Source: Shewanella olleyana
GTDB taxonomy: Bacteria; Pseudomonadota; Gammaproteobacteria; Enterobacterales; Shewanellaceae
DNA: 64,000 nt
Reading direction: 5' to 3'
Assembly (NCBI RefSeq): GCF_023283825.1
Contig: NZ_JAKILD010000008.1
Span: 108,643-172,642, forward strand
A program made the position numbers and the translations under genes. This document shows, in pieces, positions 1 to 9,145 of the stretch. The first letter of the stretch is position 1. Each line of letters opens with the position of its first letter. The notes beneath the pieces are model-generated. The model ran no database searches, was not told where the DNA came from, and worked only from the letters and a program-made list of their open reading frames with translations.

Positions 1-2
1 AT

Positions 3-185
3 TCTGCTCTTGGTCGAATTGATAACACACTTAAAACGATAAATTCTTCAATGTCTGATATTGGACGTGACTCTAGCCGTTATAAAGTAACGACTAAAGA
101 ATTGAATGAAAAAGTAGAAGCGACGCTTCGTAGCGTTAATGAACAATATGCTGCACTGCAGAAAACACTTTCAGGTGTAGGTTAA
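3..185 (+). CDS. C-terminal fragment of a coiled-coil protein (5' end outside the window)
   Basis: An open frame enters from the left edge and ends at TAA 183-185, giving about 60 C-terminal residues (ends QKTLSGVG). The residues are charged and polar with spaced Leu/Ile/Val, as in a helical coiled coil. No family could be named from this tail. It lies 81 bp upstream of the DUF4339 gene on the same strand, and no terminator is visible between them, so the two may be co-transcribed. Confidence 0.6.
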   Translation, partial: SALGRIDNTLKTINSSMSDIGRDSSRYKVTTKELNEKVEATLRSVNEQYAALQKTLSGVG

Positions 186-266
186 TTAAGTTTTACCCGA
201 CTTAAAAACTCAATTATCTGAGTAGCATATAACAATTGTTGTTAACTAAATAAAAAGAATACGACT

Positions 267-1322
267 ATGAAAAAATGGTATTTTTCCAAAAATGGTCAAG
301 TAACAGGGCCGTTAAACGAAGTTGAAGCAAAAGAATTTCTCTTGAAAGATGGTGACTGTTACGGTTGGCATCCTTCATTCACACAATGGAAGCCGGTAAG
401 TTGCATTAAAGAATTTGCCCACATTGTACCAGCGATGGTATCACCAGCACTTATCCCTCAAGCGCTTATTGAAGAGTTTGCGGCGAAAGAGAAAGTACTA
501 CAAGTTAAAGTCGCTAGCATGGAAGAAAGCGTACTATCAACTAAAGGTGTGCTGGTTGAATTCGAACAAGAAATAAACACATACAAAAAGCTAACGATAA
601 ATTTAACAGATGAAGTAAAATCAAACATTAATTCTTTTGAGAACAAATACAATTCATTCAAAGGCTCTTTTGATGAATTAATTTCCGCGTTATCGATTGC
701 CAAAACCGAAGTGAATGAAGTCACCGCAGATTTCAATCAACGTGTTGCAAAGCAAAATGCTGAAAACACTAACAGCATTAGCGCACCAATCGTTGCTTCA
801 GTCGCGGCGCCAACGCCTGTTAAAGCAGATAATGACAACATCTCACCTGATAATGTTTCTGAAATCAGTAATCAGATCCAAAAAGCGCTTGCAGAAAGCA
901 TGCTTAAGTCTGCTGAAGAAGACAACGCTGCAAATGCAGCCGCTGAGCTTACAGCAACTAAAACAGTAAGCGCGACTAAGAGTCTTGACCCAATCGCTGT
1001 AGCGCCGAATAAACCAAAGCCCAAAATTGATAAAATCGAGTTCTCTGAAGATATCTCTGAAGACAAACAAGCTGATGCAGGCCTAACAGGTGTTACTAGC
1101 ATCATCAAGTCAGTCTTCAAGGGGGACACCAAGAGAAATGAAAAAAAGTCCGAAACGCCGGATGATTTAGATCAACTGGCGGCGAGTACCGAAGCGAAAA
1201 ATTCAGCTAACACTGAAAAGTCTGCTGATTCAGCAAATGATGGAACAGCAGAAGAAACTGAAGAGGAAAAAGAAGGTCGTATGAGACGTCGTAGAAGACG
1301 CACTCATTACATTGCTTCTTAA
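267..1322 (+). CDS. GYF_2 (DUF4339) domain protein with coiled coil and basic tail
   Basis: A 351-residue protein. Residues 1-50 (start MKKWYFSKNGQVTGPL, later YGWHPSFTQWKPV) match the GYF_2/DUF4339 fold, a small presumed peptide-binding module. Residues about 70-165 are rich in heptad-like Leu/Val/Ile and probably form a coiled coil. Residues 175-330 are low-complexity Ala/Glu/Lys/Asp, and the protein ends in an Arg-rich patch (RMRRRRRRTHYIAS). No signal peptide or membrane span is seen, so it is probably cytoplasmic. The basic tail could bind nucleic acid or acidic partners, which is inference. It follows the coiled-coil fragment on the same strand and is closed by the terminator at 1432-1463. 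Confidence 0.8.
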   Translation: MKKWYFSKNGQVTGPLNEVEAKEFLLKDGDCYGWHPSFTQWKPVSCIKEFAHIVPAMVSPALIPQALIEEFAAKEKVLQVKVASMEESVLSTKGVLVEFEQEINTYKKLTINLTDEVKSNINSFENKYNSFKGSFDELISALSIAKTEVNEVTADFNQRVAKQNAENTNSISAPIVASVAAPTPVKADNDNISPDNVSEISNQIQKALAESMLKSAEEDNAANAAAELTATKTVSATKSLDPIAVAPNKPKPKIDKIEFSEDISEDKQADAGLTGVTSIIKSVFKGDTKRNEKKSETPDDLDQLAASTEAKNSANTEKSADSANDGTAEETEEEKEGRMRRRRRRTHYIAS

Positions 1323-1431
1323 GAAACGGGCCTCTTAATAATCTCTTCATAGTAGCGTCTTAAGACGTTGTAATAATCGTACTCGTGCAGAAATCTGTGT
1401 TTGATAGCTCAAACTGATGTATAGATTAAAT

Positions 1432-1463
1432 AAAAAGGCTTATCTTTCGATAAGCCTTTTTTT
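1432..1463. terminator. Rho-independent terminator, bidirectional
   Basis: Perfect stem AAAAAGGCTTATC / GATAAGCCTTTTT with a 4-nt loop, T-rich on both strands. It separates the rightward DUF4339 gene from the leftward 93-codon gene and can serve both. Confidence 0.85.
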
Positions 1464-1486
1464 ATGCCTTTCTATCATTGGGGCAG

Positions 1487-1768
1487 TTAAAGAACCACCA
1501 CCGACTCTGACTCAGTCACAGTTTTAGCATCTGCTCTATCGATCACTTTAATCAAGGTTGTTTGAATCACCTCATCAGTGCGGGCATCCGCTGTGCTTTT
1601 AAATTTTTGCTGCTGAGCTTCTCCCCCCTCTTCCAATACAAATTCAACCACGACTTCTTCTGCAATATCAGCTGTTGAGCCTTGGTAAATAATATTAATT
1701 AGCGGGTAACCTTTAAAACCAGCTTTCACTTTTTTAGCAATTCTCTTCTTTGACTTATCTAGATTCAT
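1487..1768 (-). CDS. Conserved small hypothetical protein
   Basis: A 93-residue protein starting MNLDKSKKRIAKKVKAGFKG. It has a basic N-terminus, a hydrophobic stretch (YPLINIIYQG) and an acidic middle with short beta-like segments (EEVVVEFVLEE). I do not recognise the family. Lack of a signal peptide suggests a cytoplasmic location. It converges with the DUF4339 gene across a bidirectional terminator, and its 5' side carries a minisatellite (1830-1913). Length and base usage look like a real gene, and no better reading frame overlaps it. Confidence 0.6.
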   Translation of the reverse strand: MNLDKSKKRIAKKVKAGFKGYPLINIIYQGSTADIAEEVVVEFVLEEGGEAQQQKFKSTADARTDEVIQTTLIKVIDRADAKTVTESESVVVL

Positions 1769-1829
1769 TTTTCATTCCTGAGATACAGCTTTAATATGGT
1801 TTACACTATTTGGTGCAAGAACTAAGTAT

Positions 1830-1913
1830 AAGTAACTAGGTGTAAGTAACTAGGTGCAAGTAACTAGGTGCAAGTAACTGAGCGTTAGTAACTGAGCGTA
1901 ATAACCTAGGTGC
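1830..1913. repeat. Minisatellite, 14 bp x 6
   Basis: Six consecutive 14-bp units of the form AAGTAACTAGGTGC. Units 1-3 are nearly identical; units 4-6 are degenerate (AAGTAACTGAGCGT, AATAACCTAGGTGC). The array lies in the 310-bp gap between the 93-codon gene and ybaK. The rest of that gap (1914-2078) shows no gene. Confidence 0.85.
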
Positions 1914-2078
1914 TAGACCCTAAATAACGCATTACTCTTAAACACCAATCTTAATCACCAATCTTAAACACCATTCATAATCGATGAGGCTGATAGCATC
2001 TTATCGGGTTTAGCAACAATGAGATAGCCATAGTAAAAGATAAAAAACGATATTTACCAAGCTAGAAAGTATAAGCCA

Positions 2079-2546
2079 TTACACTGCAATGTCAGCAAAG
2101 CTGGCTTTCGTCAGCGTGCAAAGGTCGCTGGGCGATAAACCGATATCAAGCCCTCTCTTCCCCGCACTCACATACATTGTGGTCAATACTTTGGCAGAAC
2201 TATCAATGACAGTACGTAAGGGCTTTTTTTGCCCTAGCGGGCTGACTCCACCTAAGACATAACCGGTCGTTTTCTCAACTAATACTTTATCTGCCATAGC
2301 AGATTTTTTAGCTGCGACTGCTTTTGCCATAAGCTTAAGATTAAGCTTTTTACTTACAGGGATCACAGCGACAACCAGCTCTTTATTATCAGCCATCACA
2401 ACCAAGGTTTTAAACACCTCTGCGGGCGGTAAACCAAGCTTAGAAACGGCCTCCTCACCATATGAGTCAGCACTTGCATCATGCTCATAAGCAAGTACTT
2501 CATGAGCAATTTGACGCTGTTTAGCTAGGTTTATTGCTGGCGTCAT
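2079..2546 (-). CDS. ybaK: Cys-tRNA(Pro)/Cys-tRNA(Cys) deacylase YbaK
   Basis: A 155-residue protein close in length to E. coli YbaK (159). YbaK removes Cys mischarged onto tRNA(Pro) in trans, in the cytoplasm. Visible signatures: start MTPAINLAKQ, EVFKTLVV with the family's key Lys at residue 46, the glycine loop GGVSPLGQKK at 99-108, and SAGKRGLDI at 127-135. Its start overlaps the stop of the upstream VOC gene by 4 bp (ATGA), so the two are translationally coupled and form a two-gene operon. Nothing is missing. Confidence 0.92.
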   Translation of the reverse strand: MTPAINLAKQRQIAHEVLAYEHDASADSYGEEAVSKLGLPPAEVFKTLVVMADNKELVVAVIPVSKKLNLKLMAKAVAAKKSAMADKVLVEKTTGYVLGGVSPLGQKKPLRTVIDSSAKVLTTMYVSAGKRGLDIGLSPSDLCTLTKASFADIAV

Positions 2547-2941
2547 GACAAGACCTTTTGATTCATTTTTACGTTAATAGCTTCATAATCAAGACTGGTT
2601 ATTTCAAACGGGTTTCCATCGGGATCGCTAAAATAGATTGACCAGGTGACCTCATGATCACTTACCGTAAAAGCGACTTCATTCGCTGCGAGTTTTTGCT
2701 GCCACAAAAAGAAGTTATCACCATCAACACCAAAAGCGACAGTGGTTCGCTTTTCAACTTGCGACTCAAATAAAGCTAAATGCAGCTCTTGATGACTCAG
2801 TACTAATGGTCCATTGCCCACAGCCCAAAAAGCTAATGATTCAACTGCAGTGAACCCCAACACCTGTTGGTACCAGATCTCAGCCGCTCTTCTATTTTTC
2901 ACATAAATATGAATATGATCGAAGCGATCCAACTTAGCCAT
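2543..2941 (-). CDS. VOC (glyoxalase/bleomycin-resistance fold) family protein
   Basis: A 132-residue single-chain VOC protein. The N-terminal strand DHIHIYVKNRRAAEIWY and the C-terminal YFSDPDGNPFEIT are typical of the family. Candidate metal ligands are His9, His54 and Glu113, the usual HHE triad of FosA- and catechol-dioxygenase-like members. Substrate cannot be told; members include metalloenzymes and thiol-transfer resistance proteins. It is the first gene of a pair with ybaK (4-bp overlap). Confidence 0.8.
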   Translation of the reverse strand: MAKLDRFDHIHIYVKNRRAAEIWYQQVLGFTAVESLAFWAVGNGPLVLSHQELHLALFESQVEKRTTVAFGVDGDNFFLWQQKLAANEVAFTVSDHEVTWSIYFSDPDGNPFEITSLDYEAINVKMNQKVLS

Positions 2942-3099
2942 AAAAATCCCTTAATGCTGTCATGATGTTTGAAAGGCACAATATAAAACAGGGTATTGAA
3001 GTGTTTAGCAACAGTAAAGCCCAAGCTGCTTTCGAGTATACGCTAACGTTCTAGCATGAGTTCTAACTTTAGGTTCTAAACCTAAATTCTAATTTCAAG

Positions 3100-3141
3100 C
3101 TCTAAACTCTAAACTCTAAACTCTAAACTCTAAACTCTAAA
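3100..3141. repeat. Heptamer array (CTCTAAA) x 6
   Basis: Six exact copies of CTCTAAA, flanked by degenerate copies (TTCTAAA, CCTAAAT) over about 3050-3170. It lies in the 338-bp gap between the VOC gene and the S51 peptidase gene. No gene is seen in that gap. Confidence 0.9.
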
Positions 3142-3279
3142 CCTAAATTTTAATACTAAGTTCTAAAGCTAAATCAAGCTGTCGCCTTAATTAACTGAAT
3201 ACATAACAGTACAGCTAATCAGCCCCGTTTTTCTTCTTTAATATAGCGTTAACTGATGGTTTTATTACAAAATAGAGGG

Positions 3280-3915
3280 TTATTTTAGCAATTGCGGGCT
3301 GCCGAATATTCGCTGCTTATTACCTAACACTGTTACCGCATCCGCATCACTTAATAGCAATAACTCATACTGGCTTTGCTGTTGAAACATCTTAAGTTTA
3401 GCTTCATTTTTTAATGGGAAGCTCACATGAGGCACCACTAAAAAGCTAACCAAATTCAATCCAACCGTATCAGCTAAACCAACTTGGTTTTGATCACCAC
3501 ACAAGACAGCAGAGTCGATGCTAGGCGTCATGATCATCGCTCCAGCACTGACACCCACAATGGGCTTACCTTCATCAGCAAGACACCGCAGCGTTTTATC
3601 TATTCCGCGTTGTTTAAGCCAATATAAAAACCGATAAGTATCGCCACCCGATAAATGCACCATGCCGCTTTGTTTAAGCAATCGATTAGAATTAGCATCA
3701 AACCCTTGCTCAAGCTCCATATACTCCACTTGTTCAAATCCAAGTGCTTGATACATTTGCTTAATCGGCTCAAAATATTGTCTTTGTGGATCAGGCTCAG
3801 AGGCAATATACACCGCAGGCTGCTTCAAAATGTCAGCAGATAAATTCTCAATTAGCAGAGAAATGGCGTCTATGGAGGCTACAGAAGTGGTATTACTTAG
3901 TAACACGAGGTTCAT
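3280..3915 (-). CDS. Peptidase S51 (dipeptidase E-like)
   Basis: A 211-residue protein of the S51 (PepE) class, which hydrolyses Asp-Xaa dipeptides or related substrates with a Ser nucleophile on a class-I glutamine amidotransferase-like fold. The nucleophile elbow is GVSAGA with Ser123; the preceding LSGGDTYRF (88-96) forms the conserved glycine turn, and the likely catalytic His is in VPHVSF (His163). There is no signal peptide, so it is cytoplasmic. It stands alone between minisatellite-bearing gaps. E. coli PepE is about 229 residues, so the length fits. Substrate specificity is inferred from family only. Confidence 0.8.
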   Translation of the reverse strand: MNLVLLSNTTSVASIDAISLLIENLSADILKQPAVYIASEPDPQRQYFEPIKQMYQALGFEQVEYMELEQGFDANSNRLLKQSGMVHLSGGDTYRFLYWLKQRGIDKTLRCLADEGKPIVGVSAGAMIMTPSIDSAVLCGDQNQVGLADTVGLNLVSFLVVPHVSFPLKNEAKLKMFQQQSQYELLLLSDADAVTVLGNKQRIFGSPQLLK

Positions 3916-3974
3916 TGAAACTTGATGTCCTTATCTTTAGCTATCGTTCGCAATCAATAGCCCTTACTTTACAG

Positions 3975-4112
3975 CTAATGCTCATCGTCAGGCAATGCAT
4001 CAAACTGTTTACGCTTTTCATCCATATAAGATTGCATCGCCCCGGGTTGCTGCTTCAAGATCGACATTTCAGCCATCACCTTCATGTGTGCAGGTTCTTG
4101 CTGCTGAAACAT
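3975..4112 (-). CDS. Possible 45-residue small protein
   Basis: An ATG-to-TAG frame on the minus strand encodes 45 residues starting MFQQQEPAHMKVMAEMS and ending DALPDDEH. Composition is polar and helical with no signal peptide. It lies between the cob operon terminator and the S51 gene on the same strand. No clear Shine-Dalgarno is seen. I do not recognise it; it could be a genuine small gene or a remnant of a longer one. Confidence 0.35.
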   Translation of the reverse strand: MFQQQEPAHMKVMAEMSILKQQPGAMQSYMDEKRKQFDALPDDEH

Positions 4113-4167
4113 TGTAGTGGACTAGCAGAACTGAACACAGCGTGTGATTTTACAAACCTATTTCGGG

Positions 4168-4200
4168 GCAAAAATGAGTCAGCGTTAAAATCGCTGACTC
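4168..4200 (-). terminator. Terminator of the cobalamin operon
   Basis: Stem GAGTCAGCG / CGCTGACTC at 4176-4200 with a 7-nt loop. Read on the minus strand it is followed by ATTTTTGCC. It lies 112 bp beyond the stop of cobO. Confidence 0.75.
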
Positions 4201-4247
4201 GATGAAGTGTACTTCTTTACTAGATATCAGATAAAAGTTAGTTAACG

Positions 4248-4299
4248 CTATGCGCTAAATCTATGCACTAAACCTAGGCACTAAACCTAGGCACTAAAC
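4248..4299. repeat. Minisatellite, 13 bp x 4
   Basis: Four 13-bp units of the type CTAGGCACTAAAC, the first two slightly degenerate (CTATGCGCTAAAT, CTATGCACTAAAC). It sits between the cobO stop and the operon terminator. Confidence 0.85.
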
Positions 4300-4311
4300 A
4301 CAAAAACCAAA

Positions 4312-4959
4312 TCAATAATCAAATCCAATTTGTGCTTTAACGCCGTCATTAAAAGCGTGCTTTATCGGTTGTACTTCGCTAACCGTATCTGCCATTTCGA
4401 TGATTTCGCGATGACAAGCTCGGCCGGTGATGATCACATGTTGCATTGGTGGACGGTTTTTAAGGGCCTCTAAAACACGTTCTAACTCGATGTACTTATA
4501 GGTCACCATATAAGTAAGCTCATCCAATAGCACTAAATTAATCGACTCGTCTTTAAGCAGCTTTTCAGCATCTTCCCAAGCAGATTCAGCAGCGGCGACA
4601 TCCTTTTCTCTGTCTTGAGTTTCCCAGGTAAAACCTGTGCCCATAACAAAGAATTCAACGCCGACTTTCTCAAGTAAATTACGTTCACCGCACTCCCAGC
4701 CGCCTTTAATAAACTGCACTACAGCGGCTTTTTGTCCATGGCCTGCACAGCGTGTTACTGCGCCAAAACCAGAAGTGGATTTGCCTTTGCCGTTACCCGT
4801 CAGTACCAACAAAATGCCTTTCTCTTTAGTGGCTGCGGCAATTTTTGCATCAACGCCTTCTTTTACTTTTTGTTGGCGCGCTTTATGACGCTCGGCTTTT
4901 GTATCATTCACTGATGTATCATTCAACGATGTACCATTCACTGATTCTGACTGTGTCAT
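4312..4959 (-). CDS. cobO: Cob(I)yrinic acid a,c-diamide adenosyltransferase (corrinoid adenosyltransferase)
   Basis: A 215-residue CobA/BtuR/CobO-type enzyme that moves the 5'-deoxyadenosyl group of ATP onto Co(I) corrinoids. The P-loop GNGKGKST is at residues 55-62, followed by the family strand [11 protein letters not shown] and the later [11 protein letters not shown] and VIITGRACH. The N-terminal 45 residues are a polar extension with repeated Asn-Asp-Thr. It is the last gene of the riboswitch operon and overlaps the cobQ stop by 4 bp. Called btuR or cobA in other nomenclatures. Confidence 0.93.
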   Translation of the reverse strand: MTQSESVNGTSLNDTSVNDTKAERHKARQQKVKEGVDAKIAAATKEKGILLVLTGNGKGKSTSGFGAVTRCAGHGQKAAVVQFIKGGWECGERNLLEKVGVEFFVMGTGFTWETQDREKDVAAAESAWEDAEKLLKDESINLVLLDELTYMVTYKYIELERVLEALKNRPPMQHVIITGRACHREIIEMADTVSEVQPIKHAFNDGVKAQIGFDY

Positions 4960-6584
4960 GCGAGACTTCCTGTTAGTTTTTCCATATCTAGATGCGCTTC
5001 TAGCACATCTGCTAATCGTTCAAGTTGCTGCTCTCTAATTTGATTGATATCCACGGTTTGAGCATGCTCTAACCCTGCCCAGGTTAATATCAACTGACAA
5101 GCATTAGGGCTGTCGAAAAGTCCGTGGACATAGGTTCCCAGAATTTGATTGTCGGCTGTTAAGCAACCTTCATCGAAACTCTCGTGTGTCGGTTTATTAT
5201 TCTGAAAAACAAAAGACAAAGATAACGGCTGGCCTTGTGTTTGCTTTTGTAAATGCCGACTTTGACCACAATGAATCTCATAACCGTTAACTGTCGCTTG
5301 TTGCTCATTCAGCGTTAACTGTCCTTGTACTTGCTGCAAGGTTTTGTGCTCGGTCAGCTCGGTTGTCATTTCAATCAGGCCTAAACCTTTGCTGCTACCA
5401 GCAACGTCTTCGATACCATTGGGGTCATTAATTTCAGTACCTAGCATTTGATATCCGCCGCAAACGCCAATCACTTTACCACCATACCTAAGGTGACGAT
5501 TGACCTCGATATCCCAGCCTTGCTCACGCATAAACGCCAAATCGGCGCGGACATTTTTACTGCCTGGTAAAATGATCAGGTCGGCTATAGGGAAATCTGA
5601 ACTGCCAGATTGGGTTTGCATACTGACATAATTAAATTCGACATTAGGATTAAGACGAAGTGGGTCAAAGTCAGTGTGATTACTGATCCGCGGAAACACC
5701 AGTACTAACACTTTAAGTTTCTCGCTGAGACTATGATTAGCAGTTTGCGGGTTATCCACCAGCGCATCTTCAGCATCAAGGTGTAAATCATGCAGGTAAG
5801 GTAAAACGCCTATAACTGGCTTGTTAGTGTAGCTTTCAAGCCAATCAATACCTGACTGTAATAGGCTGATATCACCGCGAAAACGATTAATCACAAAGCC
5901 TTTTACGCGGTTTTGCTCAGATACACTGAGTAGAGCTAACGTGCCGACCAAATGAGCAAATACGCCACCTTTATCAATGTCGGCAATAATAATCACTGGG
6001 CAATCTACCGCTTCAGCAAAGCCCATATTGGCAATATCACCTTCACGTAGATTAATTTCTGCAGGGCTCCCTGCTCCTTCAACCACCACCATTTCATACT
6101 GAGAAGTTAGCCGTTCAAACGACTGCAGCACCGCGTTCATTGCCACAGACTTATAGTTACGGCTTTCTGGCCCGAAAAACGCTTGTGCCTCAAGTGAGGT
6201 TAACGCTTTGCCATGAATGATGATTTGCGACCCTGTATCAGAGCTTGGTTTGAGTAACACTGGGTTAAAGTCTGTATGAGGCTCTAGCTTACAGGCCACT
6301 GCTTGCAATGCTTGCGCTCGACCAATTTCGCCGCCGTCGATAGTCACCGCACTGTTAAGTGCCATATTTTGCGGTTTAAAAGGGGCGACCTTGTTACCTT
6401 GCCTTGCAAAAACTCGGCATAAGCCAGCCACTAAGGTGCTTTTACCTGCATCTGATGTCGTACCCTGAACCATCAAGGTTTTGGCTTTACCTGCTTGATA
6501 ATGATGTTGCTCTGCAAATGCCAGCACAGAGTCAAGCTCACTATTAATATCATCAGATCTATCTTGATTGCTCATTAATGCCAA
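4956..6584 (-). CDS. cobQ: Adenosylcobyric acid (cobyric acid) synthase
   Basis: A 542-residue amidotransferase that amidates adenosylcobyrinic a,c-diamide using glutamine. The N-terminal ATPase half carries [10 protein letters not shown] (41-50). The C-terminal glutaminase half has the Cys nucleophile in [10 protein letters not shown] (Cys375) and a conserved TYVHGLF near the end. About 35 residues precede the usual start of the family, and no strong internal start was found to replace the first ATG. In the cytoplasm it would act on salvaged corrinoids, since no de novo ring-synthesis genes are present here. Also called cbiP. Confidence 0.93.
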   Translation of the reverse strand: MALMSNQDRSDDINSELDSVLAFAEQHHYQAGKAKTLMVQGTTSDAGKSTLVAGLCRVFARQGNKVAPFKPQNMALNSAVTIDGGEIGRAQALQAVACKLEPHTDFNPVLLKPSSDTGSQIIIHGKALTSLEAQAFFGPESRNYKSVAMNAVLQSFERLTSQYEMVVVEGAGSPAEINLREGDIANMGFAEAVDCPVIIIADIDKGGVFAHLVGTLALLSVSEQNRVKGFVINRFRGDISLLQSGIDWLESYTNKPVIGVLPYLHDLHLDAEDALVDNPQTANHSLSEKLKVLVLVFPRISNHTDFDPLRLNPNVEFNYVSMQTQSGSSDFPIADLIILPGSKNVRADLAFMREQGWDIEVNRHLRYGGKVIGVCGGYQMLGTEINDPNGIEDVAGSSKGLGLIEMTTELTEHKTLQQVQGQLTLNEQQATVNGYEIHCGQSRHLQKQTQGQPLSLSFVFQNNKPTHESFDEGCLTADNQILGTYVHGLFDSPNACQLILTWAGLEHAQTVDINQIREQQLERLADVLEAHLDMEKLTGSLA

Positions 6585-6673
6585 TCGTCCTTAAAATGTT
6601 GCTGTATCTTTATCAGTGAAATTCTGTATCTATATCAGTGAAATAATGAAGTGTTCAAATGATGAGTAAAAGA

Positions 6674-7225
6674 TTAACCTTTTAACGATAACGGAATGCC
6701 TGCGACCACTAAACTCACCTTATCTGCTTTAGCTGCAATGGCTTGATTAAGCCAACCTGCTTCATCGGCAAAACGGCGAGTGAGCTCACCTAAAGGCACA
6801 ATACCTGAGCCCACTTCGTTACTGATAAAAATGATTTTGCCTTTAAGCTTGGGTAAGCATGCAAGTAAGGCTTTTTTCTGTTGCTGCCATAAATCATCAA
6901 CGCCATTACGGTGGGTTTCTTCGCTCGCGATCAAATGATTGCTTAAATATAAGGTTAAGCAATCGACCAAAATCACCGTATCTTCACCGCTTTGCTCAAC
7001 TAAAGCGGACGCCAGTGCTAAAGGAGTTTCGATCAATGTCCAATCCACATTTGCATCTGCACGGTCTTGTTTGTGTCTTGCGATACGTTGCTGCATCTCG
7101 TCATCTAAGGCGGTTGCGGTGGCGATATAAACACAAGTACCACCTTGCTCGGCATATTGCTGAGCAAGTGACTCTCCATATCGGCTTTTTCCTGAACGCG
7201 CGCCGCCTAAAACAAGATGGATCAT
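6674..7225 (-). CDS. cobU: Adenosylcobinamide kinase / adenosylcobinamide-phosphate guanylyltransferase
   Basis: A 183-residue enzyme, taking the ATG at 7225, whose A is the last base of the cobS TAA (TAATG overlap). An upstream in-frame start would extend it 12 residues into cobS and is not needed, because the conserved N-terminus is MIHLVLGGARSGKS. That P-loop binds ATP/GTP; the later VYIATA, RIARHKQDR and FISNEVGSGIVP are also typical. It phosphorylates adenosylcobinamide and then transfers GMP to it, activating it for CobS. The length matches the family (about 180). Also called cobP. Confidence 0.93.
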   Translation of the reverse strand: MIHLVLGGARSGKSRYGESLAQQYAEQGGTCVYIATATALDDEMQQRIARHKQDRADANVDWTLIETPLALASALVEQSGEDTVILVDCLTLYLSNHLIASEETHRNGVDDLWQQQKKALLACLPKLKGKIIFISNEVGSGIVPLGELTRRFADEAGWLNQAIAAKADKVSLVVAGIPLSLKG

Positions 7226-8037
7226 TAATTCAATCCTATGGTTAAAATGATGCAGTAACACATCAGTTCACTAATTTGTTGTGCTGCCCCTAAGGTATCG
7301 CCTGTGTATCCACCAATTTGACGATTGAATCCCCAAATCAATAGTTGTCGAACCGCAACTAATGCCAGCAACAACACAAATGCTACAAGGCCATTTAAAC
7401 AAGCTAAAACGACAAATCCACTGAGGCATAAAATCAATAAATCATTAATGTGTTGGTGCTGTGCTAACGGCTTAGATTTACTGCCGTCATCTTCAGTGAC
7501 ATATTGCTCAGAGAAAATCATGCTAGCGGCAACAACCCGACTTAAAGAATGTGCCACAATCAGCGCAATTGCCGCTTTTAATGGACTATAAAGTGCAATT
7601 TCAACCAATAGTTGCCACTTAAGCAGTAAGGTTAAACCCACTGCCAAGGTGCCATAAGTGCCAATGCGGGAGTCTTTCATGATCTTTAATTTGTCAGCCA
7701 CTTTCCAGCCACCACCAAAACCATCTGCGGTATCAGCTAAGCCGTCTTCATGAAAACCACCTGTAATTAATACGCTAGCAATTATCGCTAAGATCACCGC
7801 GACACTGTTTGGCAATATAAACTGACTGAGCCCAAATACCGCTGCACTCAACACGCCAACAATGAGTCCGACTACACCAAAGTAACGGCTGGCTTTATTG
7901 AGCTTATCGCTATCAAACTCAACCCATGCAGGGATAGGAATTCGAGTAAAAAAACTCATTGCGATGAGCAGTAAGTTTAGTTGTTTCCTAAGCCAGCCCA
8001 TATTGAAATATGAGCCAGTATCTGAACCCTGAGACAT
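7225..8037 (-). CDS. cobS: Adenosylcobinamide-GDP ribazoletransferase (cobalamin synthase)
   Basis: A 270-residue integral inner-membrane protein that joins adenosylcobinamide-GDP to alpha-ribazole(-5'-phosphate). Signatures: FFTRIPIPAW near residues 34-43, and the acidic motif EDGLADTADGFGGGW with the metal-binding Asp residues, followed by KIMKDSRIGTYG. Several hydrophobic helices follow. Its stop overlaps the cobU start by one base. It lies 36 bp downstream of cobT, its substrate-supplying partner. Confidence 0.94.
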   Translation of the reverse strand: MSQGSDTGSYFNMGWLRKQLNLLLIAMSFFTRIPIPAWVEFDSDKLNKASRYFGVVGLIVGVLSAAVFGLSQFILPNSVAVILAIIASVLITGGFHEDGLADTADGFGGGWKVADKLKIMKDSRIGTYGTLAVGLTLLLKWQLLVEIALYSPLKAAIALIVAHSLSRVVAASMIFSEQYVTEDDGSKSKPLAQHQHINDLLILCLSGFVVLACLNGLVAFVLLLALVAVRQLLIWGFNRQIGGYTGDTLGAAQQISELMCYCIILTIGLN

Positions 8038-8073
8038 TCTCTAATCCTTGATAGAGTTTATGTTAATAGCGGC

Positions 8074-9123
8074 CTAGACCACATTGCTCACACCAGCATT
8101 TTCAAAACTGGCCATGTCATTGTAAAAGTTAACCGCTGATTGAATAATCGGTAACGCCAGTGCTGCGCCAGTGCCTTCGCCAAGTCTTAACCCTAAAGAT
8201 AAAATAGGTTTTGCATCCAAGGCTTCAAGCATTTTTACATGGCCTTGCTCATCTGATTGATGGGCAAAAATCAAATAACCTCGGGCGTCAGGGTGCAGTG
8301 CTACCGCAGCTAATGCTGCCGCTGTCGCGATAAAACCGTCAATTACCACCAGCATTCTTTTCTCGGCAGCCGCTAAAATAGCGCCAGTCATTTGTACAAT
8401 CTCAAAGCCCCCCAAACACGCCAAAATATTTACTGGGTCGTTAAGTTTATTGCGATGTAAGTTCATCGCCACGGTTAATAATTCAGTTTTTAATGCAAAA
8501 GCTTCATCGTTAATGCCAGTTCCGCGGCCAACACAGTCTTTGACCTCAAGCTTTAATAAGGCTGCCATTACCGCTGCCGCTGATGACGTATTGCCAATGC
8601 CCATTTCACCTAAGGCAATTAAATTACAACCTGAGTCATAATGGCGCTGCACCACTTCATGGGCATAGCTAAAGCCGTCTTTTACTGACAATAAGCTCAT
8701 TGCAGGCTTTTGATGAATGGCTTGGGTGCCTGCGCCGAGTCGATGGTTTGTCACACTTGGATGATCACTTGGGGTAAGCATACCGCAGTCAATCACTTCA
8801 AGGTTTAAGCCCATTTGACGGCAAAAAACATTAATTGCTGCGCCGCCGGTGGCAAAGTTTGCCACCATTTGTTTAGTCACTTCACTTGGGGCAATAGACA
8901 CCCCGTGGGCCGCAATACCATGATCCCCTGCAAACACTAACATTGCAGGCTCTTTAATCGACAATTTGTGTCTACCATTAAATTGTTTGGCAAACTGCAC
9001 TTGAGCAATTTGCTTTGCCAAGGTTTCTAATAGGCCTAGGGCGCCCAAAGGCTTAGTTTTTTGGTTTATTTTATGTTGGATCTGCTCATCGATATAATGG
9101 TTAACCGGATCTACTGCAAACAT
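8074..9123 (-). CDS. cobT: Nicotinate-nucleotide:dimethylbenzimidazole phosphoribosyltransferase
   Basis: A 349-residue cytoplasmic enzyme that makes alpha-ribazole-5'-phosphate from a lower-ligand base and nicotinate mononucleotide. The ATG at 9123 is chosen: it has a GGAG box about 9 nt upstream and starts [15 protein letters not shown]. The longer open frame runs into btuC and encodes an unrelated hydrophobic stretch. The catalytic Glu is in [12 protein letters not shown] (about residue 316, compare Glu317 of the Salmonella enzyme). [20 protein letters not shown] and GEMGIGNT are also present. Confidence 0.94.
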   Translation of the reverse strand: MFAVDPVNHYIDEQIQHKINQKTKPLGALGLLETLAKQIAQVQFAKQFNGRHKLSIKEPAMLVFAGDHGIAAHGVSIAPSEVTKQMVANFATGGAAINVFCRQMGLNLEVIDCGMLTPSDHPSVTNHRLGAGTQAIHQKPAMSLLSVKDGFSYAHEVVQRHYDSGCNLIALGEMGIGNTSSAAAVMAALLKLEVKDCVGRGTGINDEAFALKTELLTVAMNLHRNKLNDPVNILACLGGFEIVQMTGAILAAAEKRMLVVIDGFIATAAALAAVALHPDARGYLIFAHQSDEQGHVKMLEALDAKPILSLGLRLGEGTGAALALPIIQSAVNFYNDMASFENAGVSNVV

Positions 9124-9145
9124 TTTTATACTCCAAAACAGCGTC

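Noticed and set aside
3786..4205. 139-codon rightward frame across the S51 gene start and cob terminator
   Set aside because: It overlaps a well-supported peptidase gene on the opposite strand and runs through a terminator hairpin; its composition is unlike a protein.
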